This document shows positions 51,657-59,746 of a stretch of DNA of 64,000 nucleotides, one piece after another. Source of the DNA: Lentzea pudingi. GTDB lineage: Bacteria > Actinomycetota > Actinomycetes > Mycobacteriales > Pseudonocardiaceae. How positions within the stretch are numbered: position 1 is the first letter of the stretch; the number at the start of each line of letters is the position of its first letter. The stretch covers positions 499,366-563,365 of the forward strand of contig NZ_BMNC01000001.1 in the NCBI RefSeq assembly GCF_014646255.1, in the 5' to 3' direction. The notes beneath the pieces are model-generated. The model saw nothing but the letters and a program-made list of their open reading frames with translations, did no database searches and was not told where the DNA came from. A program made the translations under genes and the position numbers.

Positions 51657-51968
51657 TCAGGCGCTCAGCGCGTCATCCAGTTCGGCCAGCAACCGGGACT
51701 TGGGGCGCGCTCCCACGATCTGGCGGATCGGCACGCCGTCGCGGAACAGCAGCATCGTGGGCAGCGACATGACCTGGTAGTCGCGGGCCGTGGCGGTGTT
51801 CTCGTCGGCGTTGATCTTGACGACGGTCAGGTCGTCGCGCTCGCGGTCGATCTCCTCGAGCACCGGGGTGAGCATGTGGCACGGCCCGCACCACTGCGCC
51901 CAGAACTCCACCAGCACGGTGCCCGTCCGGGTCTGGTCGGGGAACGTGGCATCGGTCAGCTGCTGCAC
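51657..51968 (-). CDS. Thioredoxin
   Basis: 103 residues from GTG at 51968. The active site FWAQWCGPCHMLTP has Cys27 and Cys30; VVKINADENTATARDYQVMSLPTMLLF carries the cis-Pro. It overlaps the MerR-type regulator gene by 13 bp, so the two are translationally coupled. It reduces disulfides with NADPH via thioredoxin reductase (not in window). The MerR partner is Cys-rich, suggesting thiol-stress control. Confidence 0.95.
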   Translation of the reverse strand: MQQLTDATFPDQTRTGTVLVEFWAQWCGPCHMLTPVLEEIDRERDDLTVVKINADENTATARDYQVMSLPTMLLFRDGVPIRQIVGARPKSRLLAELDDALSA

Positions 51969-52339
51969 TGGATCTCCTCGGGTACGACGCACGGATCTTG
52001 GAAGGCGAGTCTGGCCACGAGGAACTCCCGGACGGTGTTCAGCCGGTCCAGGCAGGCGTCCACCTCGGCGAGCTTGCGCCGGTAGATCTCCCGCGAGTCC
52101 GGGCACGAGTCACCGGACTCGTGACCCGCGCGCAGGCACGCGACGAACGGGCGGGTGTCCTCCAGCGACAACCCGACCGCCTGCAGCGACTGGATCTCAC
52201 GCACCAGCCGCAGGTCGTGCTCGGCGTACTCGCGGTAGCCGTTGGACGTGCGCCGCGCTTCGAGGAGCCCCTCGGACTCGTAGAAGCGCAGCGCACGGGT
52301 GGTGGTGCCGGCTCGCTTGGCCAGTTCGCCGATCCTCAT
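51956..52339 (-). CDS. MerR-family regulator, Cys-rich
   Basis: 127 residues, ATG start. Winged helix: MRIGELAKRAGTTTRALRFY, EARRTSNGYREYAEHDL, then a coiled dimerisation helix and an effector region with five cysteines (68, 79, 96, 117, 125), with the pairs CLRAGHESGDSC and DPCVVPEEIQC. Such thiol arrangements occur in redox- or metal-sensing MerR proteins. Its own promoter has the 19-bp spacing and dyad of the class. Coupling to thioredoxin suggests it senses thiol stress. Confidence 0.9.
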   Translation of the reverse strand: MRIGELAKRAGTTTRALRFYESEGLLEARRTSNGYREYAEHDLRLVREIQSLQAVGLSLEDTRPFVACLRAGHESGDSCPDSREIYRRKLAEVDACLDRLNTVREFLVARLAFQDPCVVPEEIQCSS

Positions 52340-52346
52340 GGACCGA

Positions 52347-52377
52347 ACGCTAAACCTTGACGCTCACGTCAACGCAA
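52347..52377 (-). promoter_or_regulatory. MerR-type promoter with 19-bp spacer and internal dyad
   Basis: Read on the minus strand: -35 TTGCGT (52377-52372), a 19-bp spacer, -10 TAGCGT (52352-52347), with ATG at 52339 only seven bases on. The spacer region contains the dyad TTGACG-TGAG-CGTCAA (52372-52357). A 19-bp spacer with a dyad between the hexamers is the diagnostic MerR architecture, in which DNA untwisting activates transcription. Confidence 0.75.
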
Positions 52378-52484
52378 GCCCGCGGAAATATTCCCGCTCC
52401 GGCCGGGATTCCCACCCTGTGACCACCCCAGCGCAAGGCCTGTCCCCGCCCACAGAATGCGAGGAAACGAAGAGAGGGGGACCG

Positions 52485-53336
52485 GTGGGCACACGACTGC
52501 ACCTCGCTGCCGCGCTCCACGCGACCGGCGAAGAGGCTTTCACCGCAGGGCATTGGGCCGACCTCGTGCGCGAGGCCGAGGAGGCCAAGCTCGACTTCGT
52601 CACGTTCGGCGACTCGCTGGACGGGCGGCCGGGGCTCGACGCGGTGCTGACGGCCGCGCGCATCGCTCCGCTGACCAGGCACGTCGGCCTGGTGCCGACG
52701 GCGGTCGTGACGCACACCGAGCCGTTCCACCTGTCGAAGGCCATCGCGACGCTCGACTACGTGAGCGGCGGCCGGGCGGGCGTCCAGCTGGCCGTGGCGC
52801 CCGATCCCGCTGACGCCCGGCACTTCGGGCGCCGGACGATCGGCACCGAGGCCGAGCTGTGGGAGGAGGCGGGCGACTACGCCGAGGTCCTGCGCCGGTT
52901 GTGGGACAGCTGGGAGGACGACGCGGAGATCCGCGACGAGGCCACCGGGCGGTTCATCGACCGCGACAAGCTGCACTACATCGACTTCGAGGGCCGGTGG
53001 TTCAAGGTTCGCGGGCCGTCCATCACGCCGCGCCCGCCGCAGGGCCATCCGCTGATCGCTGCCTCCGAACCGGTGGGGGACATCGTGTTCGCCGACGAGG
53101 TCTCGGCCACCGACAGGCTCGTGTTCCGGGACGTCGACGCGTCGACGCCGGTGGACGAGTTGATCGCCTGGCACGCGGAGGGGTTCGCGGGCTTCCGGCT
53201 GCACGGTGATCTTCGCCAGATCACCCGCGAGCTGGTGCCGGAACTGCGCGGCCGCGGCCTGTTCCGCACCGAGTACGAGCACACGACGTTGCGTGGCCAC
53301 CTCGGCCTCGCCCGGCCTGCCAACCAGTTCGCCTAG
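52485..53336 (+). CDS. LLM-class flavin-dependent oxidoreductase
   Basis: 283 residues from GTG at 52485 with GAGAGGGGG upstream. A luciferase-like barrel: LVREAEEAKLDFVTFGDS, HVGLVPTAVVTHTEPFHLSK, VSGGRAGVQLAVAPDPADAR and RGRGLFRTEYEHTTLRGHLGL. It lacks the longer C-terminus of the adjacent enzyme. It may act on an organosulfur compound with FMNH2 from a reductase elsewhere. It is followed after 12 bp by a second LLM enzyme; both resemble desulfurisation or nitrilotriacetate-type monooxygenases. Confidence 0.88.
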   Translation: MGTRLHLAAALHATGEEAFTAGHWADLVREAEEAKLDFVTFGDSLDGRPGLDAVLTAARIAPLTRHVGLVPTAVVTHTEPFHLSKAIATLDYVSGGRAGVQLAVAPDPADARHFGRRTIGTEAELWEEAGDYAEVLRRLWDSWEDDAEIRDEATGRFIDRDKLHYIDFEGRWFKVRGPSITPRPPQGHPLIAASEPVGDIVFADEVSATDRLVFRDVDASTPVDELIAWHAEGFAGFRLHGDLRQITRELVPELRGRGLFRTEYEHTTLRGHLGLARPANQFA

Positions 53337-53348
53337 AAGGAGCGCGGG

Positions 53349-54620
53349 ATGACCAAGCAGATCCACCTCGCCGCCCACTTCCCCGGCGTGAACAACACGA
53401 CCGTCTGGAGCGATCCGCAGGCGGGCAGCCACATCGAGTTCGAGTCGTTCGTCCACTTGGCACAGACGGCCGAACGGGCGAAGTTCAACTTCTTCTTCCT
53501 CGCCGAGGGGTTGCGGCTGCGCGAGCAGGGCGGCGAGATCTACGACCTGGACGTCGTCGGGCGGCCCGACACGTTCACCGTGCTCGCCGCCCTGGCCGCC
53601 GTCACCTCGAAGCTCGGCCTGGCCGGCACGATCAACTCCACGTTCAACGAACCCTACGAGGTGGCGCGCCAGTTCGCGTCGCTGGACCACCTGTCGGACG
53701 GGCGTGCCGCCTGGAACGTCGTGACCTCGTGGGACGCGTTCACCGGCGAGAACTTCCGGCGCGGCGGGTTCCTCGCGAACGAGGACCGCTACACCCGCGC
53801 GGAGTCGTTCCTGCGCGCCGCGTGGAAGCTGTTCGACACCGGCGTGGGGCCGTTCGAGCACACCGACCAGCACTTCGACATCAGCGGCACGTTCGGCGTT
53901 CCCCGTTCACCGCAGGGGCGTCCGGTGATCCTGCAGGCCGGAGACTCCGAGGAGGGCCGGGAGTTCGCCGCCGCCACCGCCGACGCGATCTTCTCGCGGC
54001 ACGGCACGCTGGAGGCAGGACAGAAGTTCTACAGCGACGTGAAGGGGCGGCTCGCGAAGTACGGGCGCACGCACGACCAGCTCGTGGTGCTGCCCGCGGC
54101 CACGTTCATCCTCGGCGACACGGACGCGGACGCCCAGGAGAAGGCCGCGGTGGTGCGGCGGCAGCAGGTCAGCGGGGCGACCGCGATCCGGTTCCTGGAG
54201 CAGGTCTGGAACCGCGACCTGAGCGGATACGACCCGGACGGGCCGCTGCCCGACGTCGAACCGCTGACCGGCGAGAACACCATCGCGAAGGGCCGCGCGA
54301 GCGTGCGGATGTTCAAGGACCCCGCGCAGACCGTGCGGGAGTGGCGGGAGACGGCCGCCGCCAAGAACCTGTCCATCCGCGACCTCGTGATCGACGTGAG
54401 CGCCCGGCAGACGTTCATCGGGTCGGCGGACAGCGTCGCCACGCAGATCAACGACCTGGTGCAGGCCGATGCGGCGGACGGGTTCATCCTCGTGCCGCAC
54501 GTGACGCCGGGCGGGCTCGACGAGTTCGCGGACACCGTTGTGCCGTTGCTGCAGGAACGCGGCGTTTTCCGGTCCGAGTACCCAGGTCCGACGTTGAGGG
54601 ATCATCTCGGTATCCGATAG
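53349..54620 (+). CDS. NtaA/SnaA/DszA-type flavin monooxygenase
   Basis: 423 residues, ATG start with AAGGAG upstream. Motifs of the DszA/SnaA/NtaA group: FFFLAEGLRLREQGGEIYDLD, LGLAGTINSTFNEPYEVARQF, WNVVTSWDAFTGENFRRGG and PQGRPVILQAGDSEEGREFAA. These oxidise sulfones, amines or sulfonates using FMNH2 and O2. Paired with another LLM gene and an ABC importer with a Cys-type leader, so release of sulfur from organic compounds is the likely role (inference). Confidence 0.92.
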   Translation: MTKQIHLAAHFPGVNNTTVWSDPQAGSHIEFESFVHLAQTAERAKFNFFFLAEGLRLREQGGEIYDLDVVGRPDTFTVLAALAAVTSKLGLAGTINSTFNEPYEVARQFASLDHLSDGRAAWNVVTSWDAFTGENFRRGGFLANEDRYTRAESFLRAAWKLFDTGVGPFEHTDQHFDISGTFGVPRSPQGRPVILQAGDSEEGREFAAATADAIFSRHGTLEAGQKFYSDVKGRLAKYGRTHDQLVVLPAATFILGDTDADAQEKAAVVRRQQVSGATAIRFLEQVWNRDLSGYDPDGPLPDVEPLTGENTIAKGRASVRMFKDPAQTVREWRETAAAKNLSIRDLVIDVSARQTFIGSADSVATQINDLVQADAADGFILVPHVTPGGLDEFADTVVPLLQERGVFRSEYPGPTLRDHLGIR

Positions 54621-54712
54621 TTGTTCAGCACGTGGACGTCCTTGCCCAGCCGGTTCCCCGGTACCTAACGTGAGCGTCGTTGAGTGAGTGCTCTCCTCAA
54701 GAGCGCAGGGAA

Positions 54713-54754
54713 GGGAGGACAGGATGACCGCCGCTGGATCCATCCTGTCCTCCC
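54713..54754 (+). promoter_or_regulatory. Perfect 14-bp stem-loop masking the leader-peptide start
   Basis: GGGAGGACAGGATG (54713-54726) and CATCCTGTCCTCCC (54741-54754) are perfect complements with a 14-base loop. The left arm includes the leader ribosome site (GGGAGG) and its ATG; the right arm encodes ILSSR of the same leader. Folding would hide the start. A smaller GCTCT/AGAGC hairpin lies just before (54690-54704). A possible promoter, TTGCCC-N18-TAACGT, is at 54642-54671. Confidence 0.75.
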
Positions 54755-54780
54755 GCTGCCACAACGACTGCACGAGCTGA
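54724..54780 (+). CDS. 18-residue Cys-type leader peptide of a sulfur/amino-acid importer
   Basis: ATG after GGGAGG; the peptide is MTAAGSILSSRCHNDCTS. The SRCHxDxC end is like the short Cys-containing leader peptides reported upstream of sulfur genes in actinobacteria, where ribosome stalling at Cys codons (here TGC at positions 12 and 16) senses cysteine supply. It lies 45 bp before the permease gene of the ABC importer. Together with the stem it forms a candidate translation-coupled attenuator. Confidence 0.75.
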   Translation: MTAAGSILSSRCHNDCTS

Positions 54781-54825
54781 CTCCTCTCGCTCGTCTCACG
54801 TTCCCCGCCGCAGCAAGGACTCGCC

Positions 54826-55698
54826 ATGACCTCTGGCACGCTGACTCGTGCGTCCACAAAGGACGATGATCTTTCCTCGTTACCGGTCGTGCCGGCTCGC
54901 CACCCGTGGCGCTGGGTCGGTGTCGCGTTCGTGCTGGTGCTCGCCGCGCAGTTCGTGCACGGTCTCGTCACGAACCCCGCGTGGGACTGGCCGACGTTCG
55001 CCCGGTACTTCACCGCCCAGTCGATCCTGACGGCCGTCGGCACGACGATCTTCCTGACCGTGTTCGGCACGGTGCTGGGGTTCGCGCTCGGCATCGTCGT
55101 GGCGGTGCTGCGGATGTCGAAGAGCCCGTTCTTGAGTGCGGTGGGCTGGACGTACATCTGGGCGTTCCGGTCGATCCCGCTGATCGTGCAGCTGCTGTTC
55201 TGGTTCAACATCTCCTATCTCTACCAACGGCTTTCGCTCGGCATCCCGTTCGGGCCGGAGTTCGTGAGCTTCGAGACGATCTCGCTGATCAGTCCGATGG
55301 GCGCGGCCGTGCTCGGTCTCGCGTTGCACCAGGCGGCCTACGCGGCGGAGATCGTCCGGTCCGGCGTGATCTCGGTCGACCGCGGGCAGCTGGAGGCGGC
55401 GGCCGCACTGGGCATCCCGAGGTTCCGGCAGCTCCGCAGGATCGTGCTGCCCCAGGCGATGCGCTCGATCCTGCCCAACGCCGCGAACGAGGTGATCAGC
55501 CTGTTCAAGGGCACGTCGGTGGTCTCCGTGATGGCGATCGGCGAGCTCTTCTACCAGGTGCAGGTCATCTACGGCCGCAACGCACGAGTCGTCGCGCTGC
55601 TGATGGTCGCGACTGTTTGGTACATCATCCTGACCACCCTGCTCTCGATCGGCCAGCACTACGTCGAGCGCTACTTCGCGCGAGGAGACCGCCGGTGA
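54826..55698 (+). CDS. ABC importer permease, polar amino-acid type (HisM/TcyB-like)
   Basis: 290 residues, ATG start with AAGGA upstream. Typical permease of cystine, glutamine or other polar amino acids: [22 protein letters not shown] opening, the EAA loop [21 protein letters not shown], and [21 protein letters not shown]. It transports the substrate with the ATPase and binding protein encoded next. The Cys leader suggests cystine or a sulfur-containing ligand. Confidence 0.92.
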   Translation: MTSGTLTRASTKDDDLSSLPVVPARHPWRWVGVAFVLVLAAQFVHGLVTNPAWDWPTFARYFTAQSILTAVGTTIFLTVFGTVLGFALGIVVAVLRMSKSPFLSAVGWTYIWAFRSIPLIVQLLFWFNISYLYQRLSLGIPFGPEFVSFETISLISPMGAAVLGLALHQAAYAAEIVRSGVISVDRGQLEAAAALGIPRFRQLRRIVLPQAMRSILPNAANEVISLFKGTSVVSVMAIGELFYQVQVIYGRNARVVALLMVATVWYIILTTLLSIGQHYVERYFARGDRR

Positions 55699-56417
55699 TC
55701 GAGGTTCTGGGCGTGCACAAGAGCTTCGGCTCGCTGGAGGTGCTGCGCGGGGTGTCGCTCGACGTCGCGGCCGGTGAGGTCGTGGTGGTGCTCGGACCGT
55801 CCGGGTCCGGCAAGTCGACGTTGCTGCGCACGATCAACCACCTGGAGAAGGTCGACCGCGGGTACATCACCATCGACGGTGACCTGATCGGCTACCAGCG
55901 GCGCGGCGGCAAACTCCACGAGCTCAAAGAACGCGAGATCCTCAAGCAGCGCAAGGACATCGGGTTCGTGTTCCAGAACTTCAACCTCTTCCCGCACCTC
56001 ACCGCGCTGGAGAACGTCGCGGAGGTGGCCCAACTGGCCGACGCGCGGCATTTCCTGGAACGGGTCGGGCTGGAGGACAAGGCGGACGCCTACCCGCGGC
56101 AGCTTTCCGGCGGCCAGCAGCAACGCGTCGCCATCGCGCGAGCCCTGGCCACGCGCCCGAAGGTCGTGCTGTTCGACGAACCGACGTCCGCGCTGGACCC
56201 CGAACTGGTCGGCGAGGTGCTGGACGTCCTGCGCGACCTCGCCCGGTCCGGCACCACGATGGTCGTCGTCACGCACGAGATCGGCTTCGCCCGCGAGGTG
56301 GCCGACCGGATCGTGTTCATCGACGAGGGCCTGATCGTCGAAGAGGGAGCACCGGAGCAGGTGCTAGACCACCCCGTCCACGAGCGCACCCGCGCTTTCC
56401 TGTCCAAGGTCCTGTAG
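55695..56417 (+). CDS. ABC importer ATPase, polar amino-acid type
   Basis: 240 residues, GTG start overlapping the permease stop. Walker [11 protein letters not shown]-loop [10 protein letters not shown], signature [15 protein letters not shown], Walker [16 protein letters not shown]-loop VVTHEIGFA. The helical region between ENVAEVA and FLERVGL is several residues shorter than usual, possibly a small deletion that keeps the frame; motifs are all intact, so it should still function. Confidence 0.94.
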   Translation: MIEVLGVHKSFGSLEVLRGVSLDVAAGEVVVVLGPSGSGKSTLLRTINHLEKVDRGYITIDGDLIGYQRRGGKLHELKEREILKQRKDIGFVFQNFNLFPHLTALENVAEVAQLADARHFLERVGLEDKADAYPRQLSGGQQQRVAIARALATRPKVVLFDEPTSALDPELVGEVLDVLRDLARSGTTMVVVTHEIGFAREVADRIVFIDEGLIVEEGAPEQVLDHPVHERTRAFLSKVL

Positions 56418-56429
56418 AAGGAGTTCGTT

Positions 56430-57362
56430 GTGCGCAAAGTACTTCTCGCCGTCCTCGCGTTCGGTCTGGCCGCCTGTGGCACCGCCGGTGGTGAGGAACC
56501 CGCCGGCGGTGGGGGCGTCGGTGTCAACCTGACCCCGCAGCAGAACCGCATCACCGCCACGAAGGACGACAAGATCGCCTCGAAGGTGCCGGAGAAGTTC
56601 AGAACGAAGGGAGAGCTGGTGATCGGCGGATCCGCCGGCACAGCACCACCCCTGCGGTTCTACGCCACCGACGACAAGACCGTGATCGGCGTCGAGACCG
56701 ACATCGCCACGCTGGTCGCCGACGTGCTGGGCCTCGAGCCGAAGCTGGAGGTGTCGTCGTGGGAGAACCTCTTCGTCGGCCTGGACAGCGGTGCGTACGA
56801 CCTCGGCCTGTCGAACATCACGGTGACCGAGGCGCGCAAGGAGAAGTACGACTTCGCCACCTACCGGCTCGACACGCTGGCGTTCGAGGCGAAGAAGGGC
56901 GGGACGTGGAAGGTCAAGGAGCCCAAGGACGTGGCGGGGAAGGTGATCGCCGTGACGTCCGGCACGAACCAGGAGAAGATCCTGGTCGACTGGAGCGCGC
57001 AGAACGTCGCCGCCGGCCTGAAGGCCACCGACGTCAAGTACTTCCAGAACTCGTCGGACTACTACCTGGCCCTGCAGTCGGGTCGCATCGACGCCTACCT
57101 CGGCCCGAACCCGTCGTCGGCCTACCACGCGGCGACCTCCGGGCAGACCGAGGTGATCGGCAACTTCTCCGGCGGCGCCACCGTCCAGGGCAAGATCGCC
57201 GCGACCACCAAGAAGGACAGCGGTCTCGTGACGCCCGTCCAGGAGGCGCTGAACCAGCTGATCGCCAACGGCAAGTACGCCGAGGTGCTGAAGCGCTGGG
57301 GCCTGTCCGACGAGGCCGTGCCGACGTCGGAGATCAATCCGCAGGGCCTGCCCAAGAGCTGA
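56430..57362 (+). CDS. ABC importer substrate-binding lipoprotein
   Basis: 310 residues, GTG start with AAGGAG upstream. Lipoprotein signal MRKVLLAVLAFGLAACG with Cys16, then a type II SBP fold: GELVIGGSAGTAPPLRFYA, GVETDIATLVADVLGLEPKLE, and DLGLSNITVTEARKEKYDFATY, a classic polar amino-acid-binding pattern; VIAVTSGTNQEKILVDW follows. It captures the ligand for the permease upstream. Substrate may be cystine or an organosulfur amino acid, given the leader. Confidence 0.92.
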   Translation: MRKVLLAVLAFGLAACGTAGGEEPAGGGGVGVNLTPQQNRITATKDDKIASKVPEKFRTKGELVIGGSAGTAPPLRFYATDDKTVIGVETDIATLVADVLGLEPKLEVSSWENLFVGLDSGAYDLGLSNITVTEARKEKYDFATYRLDTLAFEAKKGGTWKVKEPKDVAGKVIAVTSGTNQEKILVDWSAQNVAAGLKATDVKYFQNSSDYYLALQSGRIDAYLGPNPSSAYHAATSGQTEVIGNFSGGATVQGKIAATTKKDSGLVTPVQEALNQLIANGKYAEVLKRWGLSDEAVPTSEINPQGLPKS

Positions 57363-57375
57363 GGAGGTTTGCGTC

Positions 57376-57828
57376 ATGAGGTTCAGCATCACCATCGACA
57401 CCGAGGACGAGGACACCGCGCTGAGGCTGCTCGGCGCGCTGAAGGACTCCGGCCTGGTACCCGCCGTCGAGGCGGCGGTCGAACAGGTCGACGTCCGGAT
57501 CCTGCCCGACACCCGCCAGGTCCTGCTGCACGAGAAGCCGGTCGACCTGACGCGACTGGAGTTCGAACTGCTGCTGCACCTGTGCGAGCACACCGACCGC
57601 GTGCATCGCCGCCGTGAACTCCTCGCCACCGTGTGGGGTGTGAACGACGACTACAGCGGAGCTCGCACGGTCGACGTGCACGTGCGGCGCGTGCGGCAGA
57701 AGCTCGGCGACGCGGCCGAGGTGATCCAGACTGTCCGGGGCGTCGGGTACCTCGTCGCGTCCAGCGCCCGTTTCCGGGTGGAACGGTCGCCGAACGTGGT
57801 GCGGCTGGCGGACCGGCGCGCGGGGTGA
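57376..57828 (+). CDS. Orphan winged-helix (OmpR C-terminal-type) protein without receiver
   Basis: 150 residues, ATG after GAGGAGG. The first 40 residues are not a receiver: MRFSITIDTEDEDTALRLLG and a beta-alpha-like start, no phospho-acceptor Asp. From about residue 40 the trans_reg_C winged helix follows: LTRLEFELLLHLCEHTDRV, ARTVDVHVRRVRQKLGD and IQTVRGVGYLV. It is the last gene of the importer operon, 13 bp after the binding-protein stop. It may be a regulator that responds to a small molecule or protein at its N-terminus and controls the locus. Confidence 0.78.
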   Translation: MRFSITIDTEDEDTALRLLGALKDSGLVPAVEAAVEQVDVRILPDTRQVLLHEKPVDLTRLEFELLLHLCEHTDRVHRRRELLATVWGVNDDYSGARTVDVHVRRVRQKLGDAAEVIQTVRGVGYLVASSARFRVERSPNVVRLADRRAG

Positions 57829-58022
57829 TCGTCCACTGGACTCGGCTGGACGCTCCAGAGGTCGCGGGGATGATGGCCGATGCCTCCCGACGGACGGGCT
57901 GATGGCTGTTGCGCGACGGCATCGCCGCCCTGGGTCCTTTCGGTGCTGCCGTTCGAGAAAGGAGTTGCCCCGGTCTGGGACTCGGTGTTGCATGCGAGGC
58001 TCACCTCTGGGGGAGTTGATCG

Positions 58023-58892
58023 ATGCTCGACGGCGAGACCGCCACCGACGTGTCCCTCGTACGCGACCTGATCCGCACGCAGTTCCCGCGCTGGCAGGAC
58101 CTGCCCGTCCGCGAGGTCGCCCACGGCGGCACCAGCAACGCGATGTACCGGCTGGGCGACGACCTGGCGGTGCGGCTGCCGCGCCGTGAGTGGGCCAGGG
58201 ACTCGGCGTCCAAGGAGGCGTCGATCGTGCCCGTGGTTCTGCCGCACCTCCCGGTCGCCGTGCCGGAACCGCTGGAACTGGGCGTGCCCGGGGAGGGCTA
58301 CCCGTACGAGTGGTCGGTCGTGCGCTGGCTCGACGGCGAGACCGCGCCGTTCGAGGCGGTCGGAGACAACACCCCGTTCCGACTGGCGGAGTTGGTTCTC
58401 GCGCTGCACGGGATCGACGCCGGCGGCAGGCCGTGGACCACCGGGCGTGGGCGGCTGGACGCGGAGGCGGACGACGAGGCCGTCCGGCGGTGCATCGACC
58501 AGATCGGCGGGAGTCCGCTGCTCACGGGTCTTTGGGAGGAGTCGCTGGCTGCTCCTCGCTGGTCCGGGCCGTTGCGCTGGCTGCACGCAGACCTGCACGA
58601 GGGCAACCTGCTGTTCACCGGTGGCGAGCTGAGCGGGGTGATCGACTGGGGGAGCGCTGGGGTAGGTGATCCGGCGGCGAACCTCATGACCGCTTGGCTC
58701 TACCTGGATGAACGCGGGCGCAAGCAGTTCCGGCGTGAGGTCGGGTTGGACGACGCCACCTGGGTTCGAGCGCAGGGGTGGGCGTTGCATCTCGCTGTGC
58801 TCGCGTTGCCTTATTACCGCGAGACGAACAAGTTTCTCGCAGGGATCGCCAGTCGGACGCTCGACCAGCTCTGTTCGGGGTGGGACGACTGA
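58023..58892 (+). CDS. Aminoglycoside phosphotransferase-family protein (first of a tandem pair)
   Basis: 289 residues, ATG start with GGGGGAG upstream. APH fold: VAHGGTSNAMYRLGDDLAVRLP (nucleotide-loop region), the catalytic motif RWLHADLHEGNLLF with base Asp190, and metal Asp208 in GVIDWGSAG. The stop overlaps the ATG of a second gene with the same layout (TGATG). Family members act on aminoglycosides or sugars; the substrate is unknown. The 194-bp gap before it (57829-58022) holds no gene that I can support. Confidence 0.87.
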   Translation: MLDGETATDVSLVRDLIRTQFPRWQDLPVREVAHGGTSNAMYRLGDDLAVRLPRREWARDSASKEASIVPVVLPHLPVAVPEPLELGVPGEGYPYEWSVVRWLDGETAPFEAVGDNTPFRLAELVLALHGIDAGGRPWTTGRGRLDAEADDEAVRRCIDQIGGSPLLTGLWEESLAAPRWSGPLRWLHADLHEGNLLFTGGELSGVIDWGSAGVGDPAANLMTAWLYLDERGRKQFRREVGLDDATWVRAQGWALHLAVLALPYYRETNKFLAGIASRTLDQLCSGWDD

Positions 58893-59746
58893 TGAAGATC
58901 GACCGGTCTCTTGTGGACGGTATGATCCGCGGTCAGTTCCCGCGCTGGCACGGCCTCGAACTCCGGGAGCTGCGGCACGGCGGCACCGATCACGCCATCT
59001 ACCGGCTGGGCGACGATCTAGCGGTCCGGCTCCCACGCCTGGAAGAGGCCAAGGACCAGGCCGAACGGGACTTCGAGGTGGTGCCTGGGCTCGCACCACA
59101 CCTGCCGGTCGCCCTGCCGGAACCGCTGGCGCTCGGCGAACCGACGGAGGACTACCCGTTCCGGTGGTCCGTGGTGCGCTGGCTCGGTGGCGACATCTCC
59201 ACGATCGACGCGGTCAGCCCGCACACCGGCGCCCGGCTGGCCGAGGTGCTGCTGGCGTTGCAGAAGGTCGACACCACTGGCGAATCGTGGACCACCTACC
59301 GCGGCCGCCACGACATCTCGATCAGCGACGCGGGCGTGCGCTGGGCCATCGCGAAGCTCGGCGGCGATCCGATGCTCACCGCCATCTGGGACGACGCGAT
59401 CAGCGCGCCGCGCTGGCGCGGCCCGTTGCGCTGGGTGCACGCCGACCTGCATCGCGGCAACCTGCTGTTCAGCGGCGGCGAACTCACCGGCGTGATCGAC
59501 TGGGGCTGCGCGGCGGCAGGCGATCCGGCGGGTGACCTCATGACCGCGTGGCTGTTCCTCGACGAGCGCGGCCGCACGCTCTTCCAGCGCGAGATCGGCT
59601 ACGACGACGCCACCTGGACGCGGGCGCGCGGCTGGGCACTGGAGCTTTCCGTGCTGGCGCTGGCCCGCCGAGGCGACAGCAACCCGTTCGTCGCCGGCAT
59701 CGCACGCCATGCCCTGGCCCAGCTACTCACGGAACGCACCGGGTGA
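58892..59746 (+). CDS. Aminoglycoside phosphotransferase-family protein (second of a tandem pair)
   Basis: 284 residues, ATG overlapping the previous stop. Shares block after block with its neighbour (MIRGQFPRWHGLELRELRHG, YRLGDDLAVRLPR, HADLHRGNLLFSGGELTGVI, LMTAWLFLDERGR), with base Asp185 and GVIDWGCAA. Clear local gene duplication followed by divergence. Two kinases with differing specificities, or a heterodimer, are possible. Its last 24 bp overlap the converging AraC gene. Confidence 0.87.
   Translation: MKIDRSLVDGMIRGQFPRWHGLELRELRHGGTDHAIYRLGDDLAVRLPRLEEAKDQAERDFEVVPGLAPHLPVALPEPLALGEPTEDYPFRWSVVRWLGGDISTIDAVSPHTGARLAEVLLALQKVDTTGESWTTYRGRHDISISDAGVRWAIAKLGGDPMLTAIWDDAISAPRWRGPLRWVHADLHRGNLLFSGGELTGVIDWGCAAAGDPAGDLMTAWLFLDERGRTLFQREIGYDDATWTRARGWALELSVLALARRGDSNPFVAGIARHALAQLLTERTG

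Noticed and set aside
57825..57902. A 25-codon ORF (GTG) overlapping the winged-helix stop
   Set aside because: No ribosome site of its own, no motif, and nothing supports expression.
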